The notes under the pieces are model-generated. The model had not been told where the DNA came from, did not search any database, and was given only the letters and a program-made list of their open reading frames with translations. Both the position numbers and the translations under genes were made by a program. This document shows, piece after piece, positions 49,919 to 60,123 of a DNA stretch of 64,000 nucleotides (position 1 is the stretch's first letter; every line of letters starts with the position of its first letter). This DNA is from Calvatia gigantea (taxonomy: Eukaryota > Basidiomycota > Agaricomycetes > Agaricales > Lycoperdaceae): NCBI GenBank assembly GCA_025093985.1, contig JACAAK010000003.1:3596001-3660000 (forward strand), given 5' to 3'.

Positions 49919-50110
49919 GGTAGAGAAAGGAAGAAAAGTACGGAAGGAGTTCGATGCGCACAAAACGCAGAAACAATGGAATGGGAATGTGAAAATCTTA
50001 TGTAATACAATGAATTAGCTTCCACCTATCAGCCAGGAGCCTTTTCTCGCGCAATAGACCTACCTCCCTCATCCGTAGTCCCTCCCATTTGTTCCTCTTC
50101 ACCGCGACCC
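49919..50110. promoter_or_regulatory. Divergent promoter region of the HD1-A/HD2-A pair
   Basis: 192 bases separate the two start codons on opposite strands, the usual layout of basidiomycete HD pairs. It contains GATGCGCACAAAA at 49953. A related GATGC...CACAAA lies in the B pair region. No TATA box is obvious. Confidence 0.5.
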
Positions 50111-50779
50111 ATGTCAAAGACCGTGCAACAGACGGGCTTAACGTTGGAGCTCCTCAAAAAGCTCAAGTCTTCATCGTTCCTCTTCCCCCGCAAAAGCGCT
50201 CAATCTGTGCCATCCCCTTCCTTCATCCTCCCTCAGCTTCTTGAGATGGGAATATCCCCTCAACAATCCCGACAATTAGTACAACTATTAGAACAACCTG
50301 CTGCATTGCTCAAACACAAAACAGAAGCCGCTATGGGCAACATTAGTCGCATTCTCGCCGAACGCACCCCTCAACAAAATCCTCAGATAGTCGCAACTGT
50401 TCAGCATACGCTCCAAGCACGACTTCTGACATCAATCCAGAATATGCAAGAGGAGATTTTAGACTCTATATATTCACGTTTGCAAAGACAGCAGTCGCCG
50501 TCCACGCAACCGGTCAGGCCAAGAAAGCCTGTGTTCAAGCACGTCAGTAACAGCCCTTTCACGATTGTACCCAAGTTGATTCGATGTATCTATAGGAGTT
50601 CACACCCCTGTTGGAGAATCTCTTTGCGACTAATCGTTATCCGAGTGCTCAAGATAAAGCGACTTTAGCTGCCAAGACGGGTATGAGTGTTAAGCAGATA
50701 CAGGATTGGGTACGGGCATATACACTGCCAATGGCTGCTCCAAGTTGAGCTTTTCCAGTTTCAGAACCACTTGAACTGA
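50111..50779 (+). pseudogene. HD2-A homeodomain mating gene, truncated inside the homeodomain
   Basis: The start MSKTVQQTGLTLELLKKLKS opens an HD2-type N-terminus with helices LLQLLEMGISPQQ-like, LVQLLEQPAALLKHKTEAAM and LLTSIQNMQEEILDSIYSRL. The homeodomain begins VFKH|EFTPLLENLFATNRYPS, then DKATLAAKTGMSVKQIQDW and, after the second intron (acceptor at 50758), FQNH. At that point the expected basic RNRAKK end of helix 3 is replaced by LN and a TGA at 50777-50779. Sequence from 50770 on belongs to a copy of the MIP 3' end. The product would lack part of the DNA-recognition helix and all of the C-terminal domain. The break is so sharp that a chimeric join is likely. Confidence 0.82.
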
Positions 50780-50870
50780 CGGGAGATGCTGAGGCCATGA
50801 GAGAGGTTGGCAGGTGGAAAATTGAGGATGAGGTTGGCCTTGCAGGGAGACATTAGATTGAATTGTTACT
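50770..50870 (+). pseudogene. Diverged copy of the MIP 3' end
   Basis: The sequence cttgaac...gggagatgctgaggcc matches MIP at 45023 onward and encodes [19 protein letters not shown], then LAGRH and TAG. MIP itself has LSGRH and TAA. The copies differ by base substitutions (gagaggttgg/gggaggttgg; gatgaggttg/gacgaagttg; ttgcaggg/tttcaggg), not by indels, so this is a different allele or an old duplicate. The similarity fades about 20 bases past the stop. Confidence 0.85.
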
Positions 50871-51100
50871 TTTGCATCTGACAATGATATAGAAGTACAT
50901 GTGGTGGAATCCAGAAAGCAGGATGTACAGAAAGCAAGTACGGACCAGCGGAAAGTGAACTCAAACAATGAAGCAGTAATAATAATACAACGTAGGTGGG
51001 TATATGTTAAAGTTAATGGTATCAAAATACAAGACAAGTTTTTTTTGGTGTTTCCGGGAGTATATCGGAATCAAAGACATCAGGAAGGTCACAGGACATA

Positions 51101-53397
51101 CTACATAGCCGCAATTTCAGCCTCAAGACGTTGCTGGGCTTCCCTAAGATCTGCGAGGAGCTTCAATTTCTTGGCCTTTTCCTCTTGAGACCAAAAGCTA
51201 GACGTTGATTCCTCTTGAACGATAGGTGATTGTACCAAACAATCGAACAAATTTTCAACATCACTCGGGGTATTCCAGTCGAAAGTTTCATTCGCGTCGG
51301 GGAAAGCGGTACTAAAATCAAAGGCCAGTGTTGGTGGAGCTGTGTGGGGGAAAGGCAAGGCCGAGGTCGAAGATACGGGGAGATTAGCCTCGGAAGAGAA
51401 AGAACCTGGAGGTAGAAAGCTAAGCAGATTGAGAAACCCTTCTTCCGACAATCCGACATTATTAAAAGTGTCAACTGGCGGCGAAGCGACGAAGCGATCG
51501 GAGGTAACACCAATAGGAGGAAGGTTTTCCTCGACATTGAGCACTGATAGACGAGTTGCAAACGGAAGGTAAGTACATGTTCAAATAGGGCGGAAACCCA
51601 CATACTCAGTAAATGGTCCTTCATTTGAATTAGAGGTTGAGGAGAATAGGTAGAGAAATCAAACGTTACAACGTCATATATCGCCGAATCATCTAAAGAA
51701 TCGAAGGTCGGCCCAGACTGGATAACTTCTGGATCACATGACCACTCGGATGCCTTTCCAATGTTTGTGATGGATGAATCGGAGGCAGAGTGTGGGCGCG
51801 GCAATTTGTCCCGAAGAGTGCTTGGGAATTGTAGCCCAATGTCAGAGACACATTGTCGGCGATAGTCTGCTTGAGGTATCGCTATCACTGGGTTTTGTTC
51901 CTCTTGGATTGAAGGGCATAGTTCTTCCGAACAGCTGGACAAGTAGTTAAGGTCAAGCAGAAGATGGAACTAATAACACCGAATATACCTGAGTGCGGAT
52001 GGATTTGATGTTGAGGGCACTTGAAGAGGAGGCGAAGTTTTCCTGCTGAATGGCAGTGAATAAAAAAGTGAAATGATATAACAAAAATCAATACCTTCCG
52101 AGTTCTGGAGATCTTTCTGGAATAGGAATCACCTCCGTTGGAGATGGGGAAAGGCAGCTGTTGATTGATATGATTAATACAGAAACCAGAACAAAAACAT
52201 AGAGTGACGCTACTTTGGATCGCGATTGCGGAGGGTAACGGGCGAGTTACTGTTCTGGCAAAAGGTTGTCCTAGAAGGCGTGAGATAAATGCAAATGTCT
52301 GGTGTGGCTTCGGTCGCACCTCCTAGAAGGTGAATTATGATTTGACTGAGCATGGAGGCTGTAACAAGTCAACAATGCGAATACTAAACAGAAACGGACT
52401 AAGTACCTGGCTTGTGGTTCCGGTGTTCTACAAGGGAGAACAAAAGATGACTTTGGACAAAATCTTCAGAGAGCACAGGTGAGCTACACGAAAGGAAGCC
52501 CATATCAATCAACACGAACCGCTGTCGTTTAGACGGTCGCTGACATGAATCACTGGCAGCCACTTCCTCTCTTGACCGCTTTAATGAAGTTGATGTTGAC
52601 GTCGAGACATTTTGTAAGGGCAATAAATTCGGAGTTGTTTGCAAGGGTGAGGCTGTTGTAGATGGAGGAAGAGAAGCGGGGAGTGATCTTGGCGAAGAGT
52701 ATACACTGTTTGGAATGGGAGCGAGTGGCTTTTGTCCACCGTTTTGTTTTGGGTCGACGGGGTCGAACGCCTCAGCAAGTTGAGAACCAAATGTACTGGG
52801 ACGCAGCTTCTCGGCATATAATGCTCTTGCTGCAAGCTCGATTGGGGCGAAATCGGAAGCCAGGCCAACATCCCAATTTGCCGTACGAAAGAACTTTGTA
52901 GCAGCAGAGACTATATCATCCTTCTTCCCGGAGAACCGTGTTTTGCGGAGGGTATTCCAGCCGATTCGCTTGCGTACGTCGATGAACCACGCGTCAACGA
53001 CTTTTCTGGTAGAACCAGATTTCTCAGCGAGTGAACTGCGCACAGATATTGAAGGATAGGGACAGTGAAGGTTGTCGAGAAGCCACTGATGGGCAAGAGG
53101 GATGTAAGGAGGTAAAGAAGATTTGACATCGATGGTCTCGTTATCAAAACATTGATCCTTGAGCTCTTGAGTTTTCACGTTTAGCTGGAACAGAGTGGCC
53201 GTGATATTATGGATGCGACTTGCAACCATATGTGCAAGAGACCGGACGGTATCAGAAAGTTGCCCTGCTTGGACAGCCGTCGCAATGTCCTGAGAGAGTT
53301 TGGACCAACCATGTTGAAATTCCGCCAAGGAACCGTCCGAGAGCGCCGAGAGTAAGTCGTCTTCAGCTTGTAGGAGGCGAGTGCGTATCCCGTACAT
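51101..53397 (-). CDS. HD1-B homeodomain mating protein
   Basis: The start MYGIRTRLLQAEDDLLSALS opens an N-terminal helical region homologous to, but strongly diverged from, HD1-A. The homeodomain (about residues 95-152) has PYIPLAHQWLLDNLHCPYPS and VVDAWFIDVRKRIGW. Downstream are LAARALYAEKLRPSTFGSQL, a Ser/Pro-rich region, a basic KRQR signal, and acidic parts with FDSLDDSAIYDVVTFDFSTY and FDCLVQSPIVQEESTSSFWS. The C-terminus is KAKKLKLLADLREAQQRLEA and EIAAM, with TAG at 51101-51103. Introns near 52390, 52100-51960 and 51600 are GT-AG and keep the frame, so the gene looks intact. In mating it would pair with a non-self HD2. It is divergent from HD2-B and convergent with the MIP-tail fragment. 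Confidence 0.88.
51649..53013. repeat. Parent copy of the HD1-B middle segment (1365 bases)
   Basis: Near-identical to 47118-48486 in direct orientation. This copy has an open frame and native borders on both sides, so it is the original and the other is displaced. Confidence 0.9.
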
Positions 53398-53610
53398 GTT
53401 GATGAATCGTTAAGGAGGACGAGTACCAGTTTCTGGGTGCCTGTCCAGCTAGTCACGCGTGATGCAGGTCACAAAGGGAGCTTGAAATTCGTTCCCACCC
53501 CATTGTTCAGGCAAACACAGGCACACAGCGACAGAACACTAACATCCTCTCCATCTCATACTCTCTCCTAGCATCCTCCTCCCCTCTTGACATATCTTTA
53601 GTATTGCGCT
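53398..53610. promoter_or_regulatory. Divergent promoter region of the HD1-B/HD2-B pair
   Basis: 213 bases between the two start codons. It contains GATGCAGGTCACAAAGG at 53461 and a pyrimidine-rich tract just before the HD2-B start. Confidence 0.5.
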
Positions 53611-56036
53611 ATGTCATCTCGCACATCTTCTCGCTTGTCCATACTCCGTCGCATTCGTGATATCGCCTCAGAGATTCAACCTCGGTGGCCATATTCCCAG
53701 GCGTTGCGCCCTCGTCCAGCTGCACCACAGGTTCCTCCAGCTTTGGACTTCAACGCCATCTTGCCAAATCCTTGTTCTCTCGTGCCCGAACTAGAAGCAT
53801 CAGGTGTGGACTCAAGTACAGCGCAGAGGATTTCGATCGCCTACATTGCAGCTGCTTCACGCCTGAAAGGGAGATGCGAATCCCTTCTTCAAAAATGCTG
53901 CCAGAATTTGGAAGACTGTCGTTCATCCAATACTTTATCGCTCCTAGAGCAAAACATCTCTCGCCAATATCACACCGCCCTCCGTCGGTGGAAAGATAGT
54001 GCTCTCCAAATGACACACTGCACCGCTCCCACCCCCGCCGGAAAAAACCGTCCCGCGTTCAAGCAGGTCAGTATCTTTATACTGGTTCTCAACGCAATGT
54101 GTATTCTAACGCTTCTAAGAATTGCATACCCTTGCTGGAGAGATACTGGGAATATAACGCTTACCCTTCTCCTGCTGACCGAACAATACTTGCAGATAAA
54201 ACAGGATTGACCCACCGTCAGATCGAAGTTTGGGTACGCCCTTGTGAATAATGCACCAATACTTACTCACTAATCCCGGGGATTCAGTTCCAGAACCATC
54301 GTAATCGCGCCAAGAAAACGGGAAGACCGAGGACGCGACTAAATTGTAGCACAAACGCTGGAGAGTTTCCTTGGAAGGAAGTTGAGGAAACACTCTCCGC
54401 CTCGACGAAACAGCCTGATGAAGGATCTCCGGAAATACCTACCGCAGCTTTTACACCCTCTGCCCCAGTACCCGAATCAGTACGTTTCCATCTGACCTTA
54501 CTTCACATTACTCTCATTGAAGCAGATAGCGCAACCTTCGTCACGGATAACCCATTGCCGTAGCATTTTGGACATAGTCCAGCCTCCTACATACGCCTTT
54601 CCCGCCCGCTTCTTACCCTCAGAACCTCCCCAACCCAACTGTCGCGACGACCCACGACTCAAACAAATTGAGTGGTATCGTCACCCTGCTTCCAACCTCG
54701 CGACCCACCCAGTGCCCTCTATTGACGACCTCTGTGATTCCTTCCAATCCTGCCTCAACTTAAGGAGGCATTGTCACAATACAGAGAACACAACCACCGA
54801 TGAAGGGATCTCCCCGCGTTGGTCTCCGGCAACCTATGTTACACCACAATCTGCGCATCATCCTGCGTTGCTGAAGCGAAAGCGCCCCGCTACAACTCGC
54901 TCCAAACGGGTAGTCTCCCTTAAATTCTTACCCTCGCATTACCTACCCTGTCGTCCGGGAACTGATGGCTTCTTGCGTTATCGCTGTCAGCCATCAACCT
55001 TTGTCGAGTCGGTAGTCACAAATCAAAAACGACTTCAGACAAGTCAGCTACGACGAAGATCTAGCTCTTCATCGGTGGATAGCTCTGTCGGGTGTTCAAC
55101 GCCTATTTCGGGACCCAGAGCAGAGACTGGCAACCCTCAAGATCCGTGACCTCTGATTTAGAGGAAGATGAACGGTACGAACCACCCGTCACCAAACGGC
55201 CGCGAACATCGAAAGTAGGACCTTTAAACCTCTGAAAAGAAAGCTTTTGACCATGTCTACAATAGGAAGCATCTATCACCTCATCGCCAAGGGATAAAAC
55301 CCCAAAGTGCCCAAGCTCACGCCAACCCACTTTCGACTTTTTTGCTCTCCCCCCTGACTCGTCCTCCCCCCGTTCGGACAACGCGACAAAATCGTACGAT
55401 CCCTGGCAGTATCCTGCCGAATGTATTCAAGTCTGTCGCCCATCATCTCGTGATTGGCCTCGACCTCCTCTGACCGAAACGCGACAAAGTCAGAGACAAA
55501 AAAAGGTCGATGTTGCCAACCCTGAGACTCAGCTCGAAGACATCTTCACTTTCAAACTATGCATTCGTTGTCCGTCACGCAAGCGAACGTACGCCGAGCT
55601 AGGAGATACTTCCCAGGATACAACTCTCACATTCATACCTTGGGCATATTACCGAACCTATCCAGCCCAACATCCTGCCCTCCTGTTACACAACCAATTA
55701 GGAAATGGCCAGGACCAAGCAATACCGCGCCGACTATACAAGCGCCTCCCCCGGCGCCTTGGTCAAGGAACCGGTATTCCGCTTCCCCGTAATAGGTGCT
55801 CTTCATCATGTTCTACTGTCTCTGTTTCCTCCATCACATCCTCGTTGTCCTCGTCATCTCGCTCTTCCTCACAGCCCACCACCCGTACAGCCAGCTATAG
55901 CTCTTCTAGTTTTCCAGTCACACCAGAATCGTCCCCGCGCCTATGGCCACGGACTGTTGAGCTTTCATCACTTCCAAAAGCATTCGAAGCATACGCAGGA
56001 CCACTCATCGGATTTAATCGACCCCTGTCAATATGA
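53611..56036 (+). CDS. HD2-B homeodomain mating protein
   Basis: The start is MSSRTSSRLSILRRIRDIAS. The homeodomain spans two introns: FKQ|NCIPLLERYWEYNAYPSP, ADRTILADKTGLTHRQIEVW and FQNHRNRAKKTGRPRTR, a canonical WFQN recognition helix. HD2 proteins supply the DNA-binding half of the HD1/HD2 dimer. A long Pro/Ser-rich C-terminal region follows, with bipartite basic stretches such as LLKRKRPATTRSKRV. In frame +1 this ends at 55149 (GNPQDP). A second frame (+0) then carries SDLEEDERYEPPVTKRPRTS, an apparent 51-base intron at 55212-55262, and a Ser-rich end (SSSSFPVTPESSPRLWPRTV) to the stop at 56036. The switch between frames near 55085-55145 is either an unrecognised intron or a one-base indel. 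The total would be about 690 residues. Confidence 0.82.
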
Positions 56037-56107
56037 TCCCGCCCACCATACACATTCTGTTATGTGTTCTCCTTCATTTCCCCTCTGCTTCCCTCAATAA
56101 GGTCACT

Positions 56108-56290
56108 ATGAAGTTCGCTAAGGTAAAATTTCCCAAGTCACCTGGGTTAGGTTAAACCTTAGATACGCTTTTCACGGCCTCATCGCTGAGTTACTGGCCG
56201 ATTAAATAATGGAAGCAAGAAAGAACAATCTGACGAACTCGGAAATATTGGAGAGGGAGGATTGATAGAGACGATCAGTATATCCCATTT
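56108..56290 (+). pseudogene. Degraded copy of the RVB1 3' end
   Basis: The stretch aagttcgctaaggtaaaatt and tcccaagtcacctg matches the last RVB1 intron (39374 on). Then ttagatacgc, tactggccgatt and aatattggagagggaggatt followed by gacgatcagtat match the last exon. Compared with RVB1 it has lost bases at many points (about 180 bases here against about 230 there). It cannot code for the RVB1 C-terminus. It lies 70 bases after the HD2-B stop, in the same orientation as RVB1. Confidence 0.85.
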
Positions 56291-57551
56291 TATTTCTTTT
56301 ATTTCTTGGCTTTCAAAGTTTTTTTATATGACCCGTTGCTACCTAATTTCTGTCATGTACCTTGTGCTTACTTTTCCGTGAAAATCAATTTCCATTCTCA
56401 TCGCGTTTCAAAAGTTTTGGAGTTTGTCCACGGTGTGATTCACCCTGTCCCGAAAACAAAGGAAAAGGGCAGGCGATATGTAATTCTTGCGAGGGCCTAA
56501 TCGGACGCCTTCTCCAGTTTCTCACACCCATTAGACAATAAGTTCGAAACAACGTGAGGTCAAGACGATGGGCCAAAAGGGAGTGGCAGAGTCTAACAAG
56601 GGAGGTTAGGCCTGTATTATGCCGGGAAAAAAGTGGGATTAGGTTGGCTTGAAAGCATCTAGCGTTTTTCAGCCCCATCAGTTGGCACGGCGCGTTGGAT
56701 CCACACGCCCCCTGCTGGCCCCAGGCGAGCCAACGTAGGGCAGTTGCACCGCAAAGGACACTAGACGAGGGAATCCCTTTAATCCTCATTTCAGTTTACA
56801 ATTGAGGGAAAAACCGGTTGATCTATGGGTGAGCCTATCTTGCCACAGATGAGTGCGGATTTTGGATGCATGCTGTTGCCGAGCTTTTTGGAAGAGCCCC
56901 ATGGCAGCCGAATTACCAGAAGTCCTTGTCTTACTCAACTAACAACGCACTAGTCGCATCCCGTATCAATGATTCTTGGTATTGGCCTGTCAGCCCGCGC
57001 GCGCTCTTATTTTGGTGGAATAGCGTATAAAAAGGGTTGCGTGTTGAGTATCTCACACACGGAAATTTCTGCAAACAAAGCAATTCCTTGCGGTGGAAGG
57101 TCACGCAGATACCGTGACTACTTGCCCTACCATAATATGTGAGTGTTTTAAACTCATTTGCGATTGCATGTACTATTCATGTACTTCATACTACCTTTGC
57201 TACCTATTCTTAATCCTCATCCTGGTCATCTGCAACTACCTCACGTATCAGCTCTTTTTATCCATTCTGCGTAACATCTGCCCAATACCATCCCATTGCG
57301 AACTAGATAGATTGCTTCCGGCACTTTCTCTGAACGAGAAACAGCTTTGGTAATTGTGGGAACACCGACTTATGACAATGTCATTATCATACGGCATAGA
57401 TGCTGCCGATGAGTTGAACGATAAACCGGGTGCGATAGACACCCCACACCCAGTTCAAATTTTCCGCCACATGGAAGGCCCGCATACTCGGATGTTACGT
57501 GGACAATTTCGATGCCTAATCTCCTTAAACATGTGAAACACCAAGCGGACG
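56291..57551. other. Intergenic between the HD cluster and beta-fg
   Basis: No assignable gene. A TATA-like element, gcgtataaaaagggttgcg, lies at about 57023, followed by a pyrimidine-rich and weakly coding stretch. Short frames (for example 56385-56789 minus) match nothing I know. Possibly a relic of a mobile element, but no domain or terminal repeat was found. Confidence 0.35.
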
Positions 57552-58507
57552 TTAGAAACTCACTAAATTGAGCAGGCTGCCCAAACCACCCGAGTGCTTT
57601 CCCCCCGTCGCGCCTGCGCCACTGAATTTGGACTGAACAAGGAGCTTCATCACAGTCATAGCAGCACCGTTAACAGCATCTTGCTTGTTTCCAGACGCCT
57701 TTCCTCCAGACTTGTCGAACAATTTAGTGGCTTCAGCCATTGCCATACTGATCAGTTGAGTCTGAGTGTTTCCACTACCATGGTGGCCGCCGCTGCCGCC
57801 TCCATGGCTCGAGGAGCTGCCGCCCGTGAACCGCTTAACGATCTAGACAACAAGTGTGAATAGTTGGATCCGCGAACCCGAAAAGGAGGCGACAAACCTC
57901 CAAGGCGGCAGCACTACCCAAGAGTTTAGAACTCATCCCGCTTGCGTCATTCTCCTTATAAATCTTATCATGAGCACGGGTGACTTCCTCATCATCAAGA
58001 GGTTCTTCATGAGCTTTCTACGTTCGGGGGTATCAGCGACTCAAGTGGGAGTCTGAGGCGCCAAGCGGGAATACCTTGTTCGCAGTCAGGAAGCTAAGTG
58101 CAGATGAGAACAGGGATGAATCTCCAGATCCAGATCTCTCGGCATTCTTAACGACCTCGTCGTGGTCGACTTCATTATGGACATGTAAAACCTCGAGTCA
58201 AACAACCCGTCTGTCCAATTGTTTGATCTACGATCACTCACAATCAGGCCGGTCGCCAGATCCTTGGCCGCTTTGACCAGAATTGTGGGGTGAATTATAC
58301 TCTTGACCTCCGGTCTTGTTTACTTCAGCTGTTATGGGTCCGATTAACGACGATGGCCAAAGACGTCAATGGTGGAAGATTGGTATGGTTCAGATGACCT
58401 CACAGTGGGACTTGTAGGCTTCCATCCCCTTCGCGGCAAGATTTGCGAGTGTATCCTATATTGTAGCTGAGCATGAATGTTTCAAATTCACCTAGAATCA
58501 TCACCAT
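57552..58507 (-). CDS. beta-fg: Beta-flanking protein of the mating-type locus
   Basis: The spliced product begins M|DTLANLAAKGMEAYKSH, with the first intron (58456-58504) directly after the ATG codon. It continues SEVNKTGGQEYNSPHNSGQS, DHDEVVKNAERSGSGDSSLF and SSALSFLTANK. Then comes EEPLDDEEVTRAHDKIYKEN with GMSSKLLGSAAALE, a Gly/His/Ser linker SSSSHGGGSGGHHGSGNTQT, and QLISMAMAEATKLFDKSGGK with ASGNKQDAVNGAAMTVMKLL. It ends GGLGSLLNLVSF. This agrees with the fungal beta-flanking family, a marker of the far side of the HD cluster. Its biochemical function is unknown. Four short introns; about 230 residues; all splice sites GT-AG. Confidence 0.88.
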
Positions 58508-58711
58508 TGTTGAGAACGTTGGGAGTCCAAGATGAAAGTGATTGAATCAGCCGAAATAGCACGTGCATATTAATTAGCACCGCTGTTTTTGCCAATTTCA
58601 CGTGATTATGACATCATCACAGTGCATTAAAAAATAGAATAAATATCCTGGAGGGTAAGCGGGCTGCGTTGATAAACTACAGGACAGTAGACCCAAGGTA
58701 TTTAAAACTAA

Positions 58712-59631
58712 TTAATGTTCTTCCGCGGCTGACTTTTGCCCGATGTCCTTCGTCCCAACAGTGCTCGTAGTTGAAGGATATGGCGTGTCAGTCTTCTTGG
58801 ACCCCGACTCTAGGGGCGCACTCGTCGAAGGAATGCCAGTTGAGGATGCAGGCATATCCTTCACCTGAGCACCCTGGGTCCCGGCTGTCCCAAGAACGTT
58901 CTGAGCAGCGGCAGTGACAGTATTCGCGACATTCTGTGCGGTTGCTTTCGCGGATTCCAGGGTTCCTGAGGCCGCATTTACGGCCGTTGTCGTTGCGCCT
59001 TGGACCGAAGGCACGAACGTACCGCTTGATTTGGTACCCTGTGGTCCCTGCGTGGAAGCATGACCGGTGTCTTTACGTTGGCCAGTTGCAGAAGAAAGGT
59101 ATTCCTGCTAGTGCTCAGCCGTCTGCCGGGGACGTAACCTCAAAATGGGTACTAACCTGGGCAGTCGCTGTTGCCTTCGCAGCCATCTCTTTGGCCTGTC
59201 CAAGGTATTCCGCGCCTGTAGCCTTCACACTGGCGACATCTCGCCTCCCCTCTTCCACTGCTTGATCCAATGGCTTTTCTGGTCGTCCCCTGGGTTTATC
59301 GATAGAAGTGGACCTCTCCCCAGTGTATTTCGGACCAAGCGTCTGCGTGGATTGATTAATTAATGATTGGAACTATAATGTCCAGTATGGTCGTGAGATG
59401 TACTTTTGCAACAGAAGCAGCCTGTTCAGCTGCTTGGTGTTCGAGATTTGCATTGGCTTCTACTTGTCGCGCTGCTCGAGGATTGGGCGCATCTGCGCAT
59501 GCTTCGCCGGCAGTTGTTTCGAGCCTGGGAGGACAATGACCGAAGAGGATGAGTGTATCTGTGACAATGGTTAAGGGGAGTACGTACTCTGCGCGACTTG
59601 GATCGTCAAAAATATCGGTTCTGGAAGACAT
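58712..59631 (-). CDS. Small LEA-like repetitive protein
   Basis: The start MSSRTDIFDDPSRAE is followed by exons with EQAVEEG-type and AEYLGQAKEMAAKATATAQ repeats. The C-terminal exon has TLESAKATAQNVANTVTAAA and QNVLGTAGTQGAQVKDM, and ends TKDIGQKSAAEEH with TAA at 58712-58714. Low-complexity Ala/Thr/Lys/Glu/Gln helices in about 11-residue steps resemble late-embryogenesis-abundant proteins, which in fungi are linked with desiccation and spores. This is a composition argument, not a domain match. Three or four short introns. It lies between beta-fg and glycogenin on the same strand. Confidence 0.6.
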
Positions 59632-60123
59632 AGTCAATTTGCTTGATGATGTTCCCGAGGCCCGCTATGTGTTATATAGGGCAGCTCCCGCCATCGTCAT
59701 TTTCGTCAATTATCGTGGAGTGGATCCGAAGAAGTTGACATCATGAGTGACGAAAGATCATAATCGTTGGTTTGCTCCTCAGTGGCTGTGGTTTGGGCAT
59801 AGTTCAACGGACCATCGTCCAATCTATTCGTTTGTCGCAAAGCTACACTTGGAGAGACAGGTGACACAGGAATGTATTCTAGAAGGCAGAATGGGCTGAG
59901 GGAATGGGTATACACACAGGTGACCACAATAGAGAAACGGGGGCTCGTTGCGGAAAAGGAAAGCATTGTACAACGTACTGAGAAGACAACTTTTCGAAGA
60001 AGGGAATGGGTGGGGGGAAGTACTGAGCATATTCACAAAAAAACAACAGCTTCGCAAAAACATCCTAGACAGACACTGTTGAAAGAGAAGATATGAAAGG
60101 GGCTGATCATTGATAGTTAAATC
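59632..60123. other. Intergenic between glycogenin and the LEA-like gene
   Basis: No recognisable frame. It should hold the glycogenin 3' UTR and the promoter of the LEA-like gene. Confidence 0.45.

Noticed and set aside
50901..51188. Plus-strand frame of 95 codons between the two pairs
   Set aside because: It overlaps the HD1-B 3' end antisense and has no conserved content.
57000..57550. A solo LTR
   Set aside because: A TATA box is present, but no matching terminal TG...CA ends, target duplication or second copy could be found in the window.
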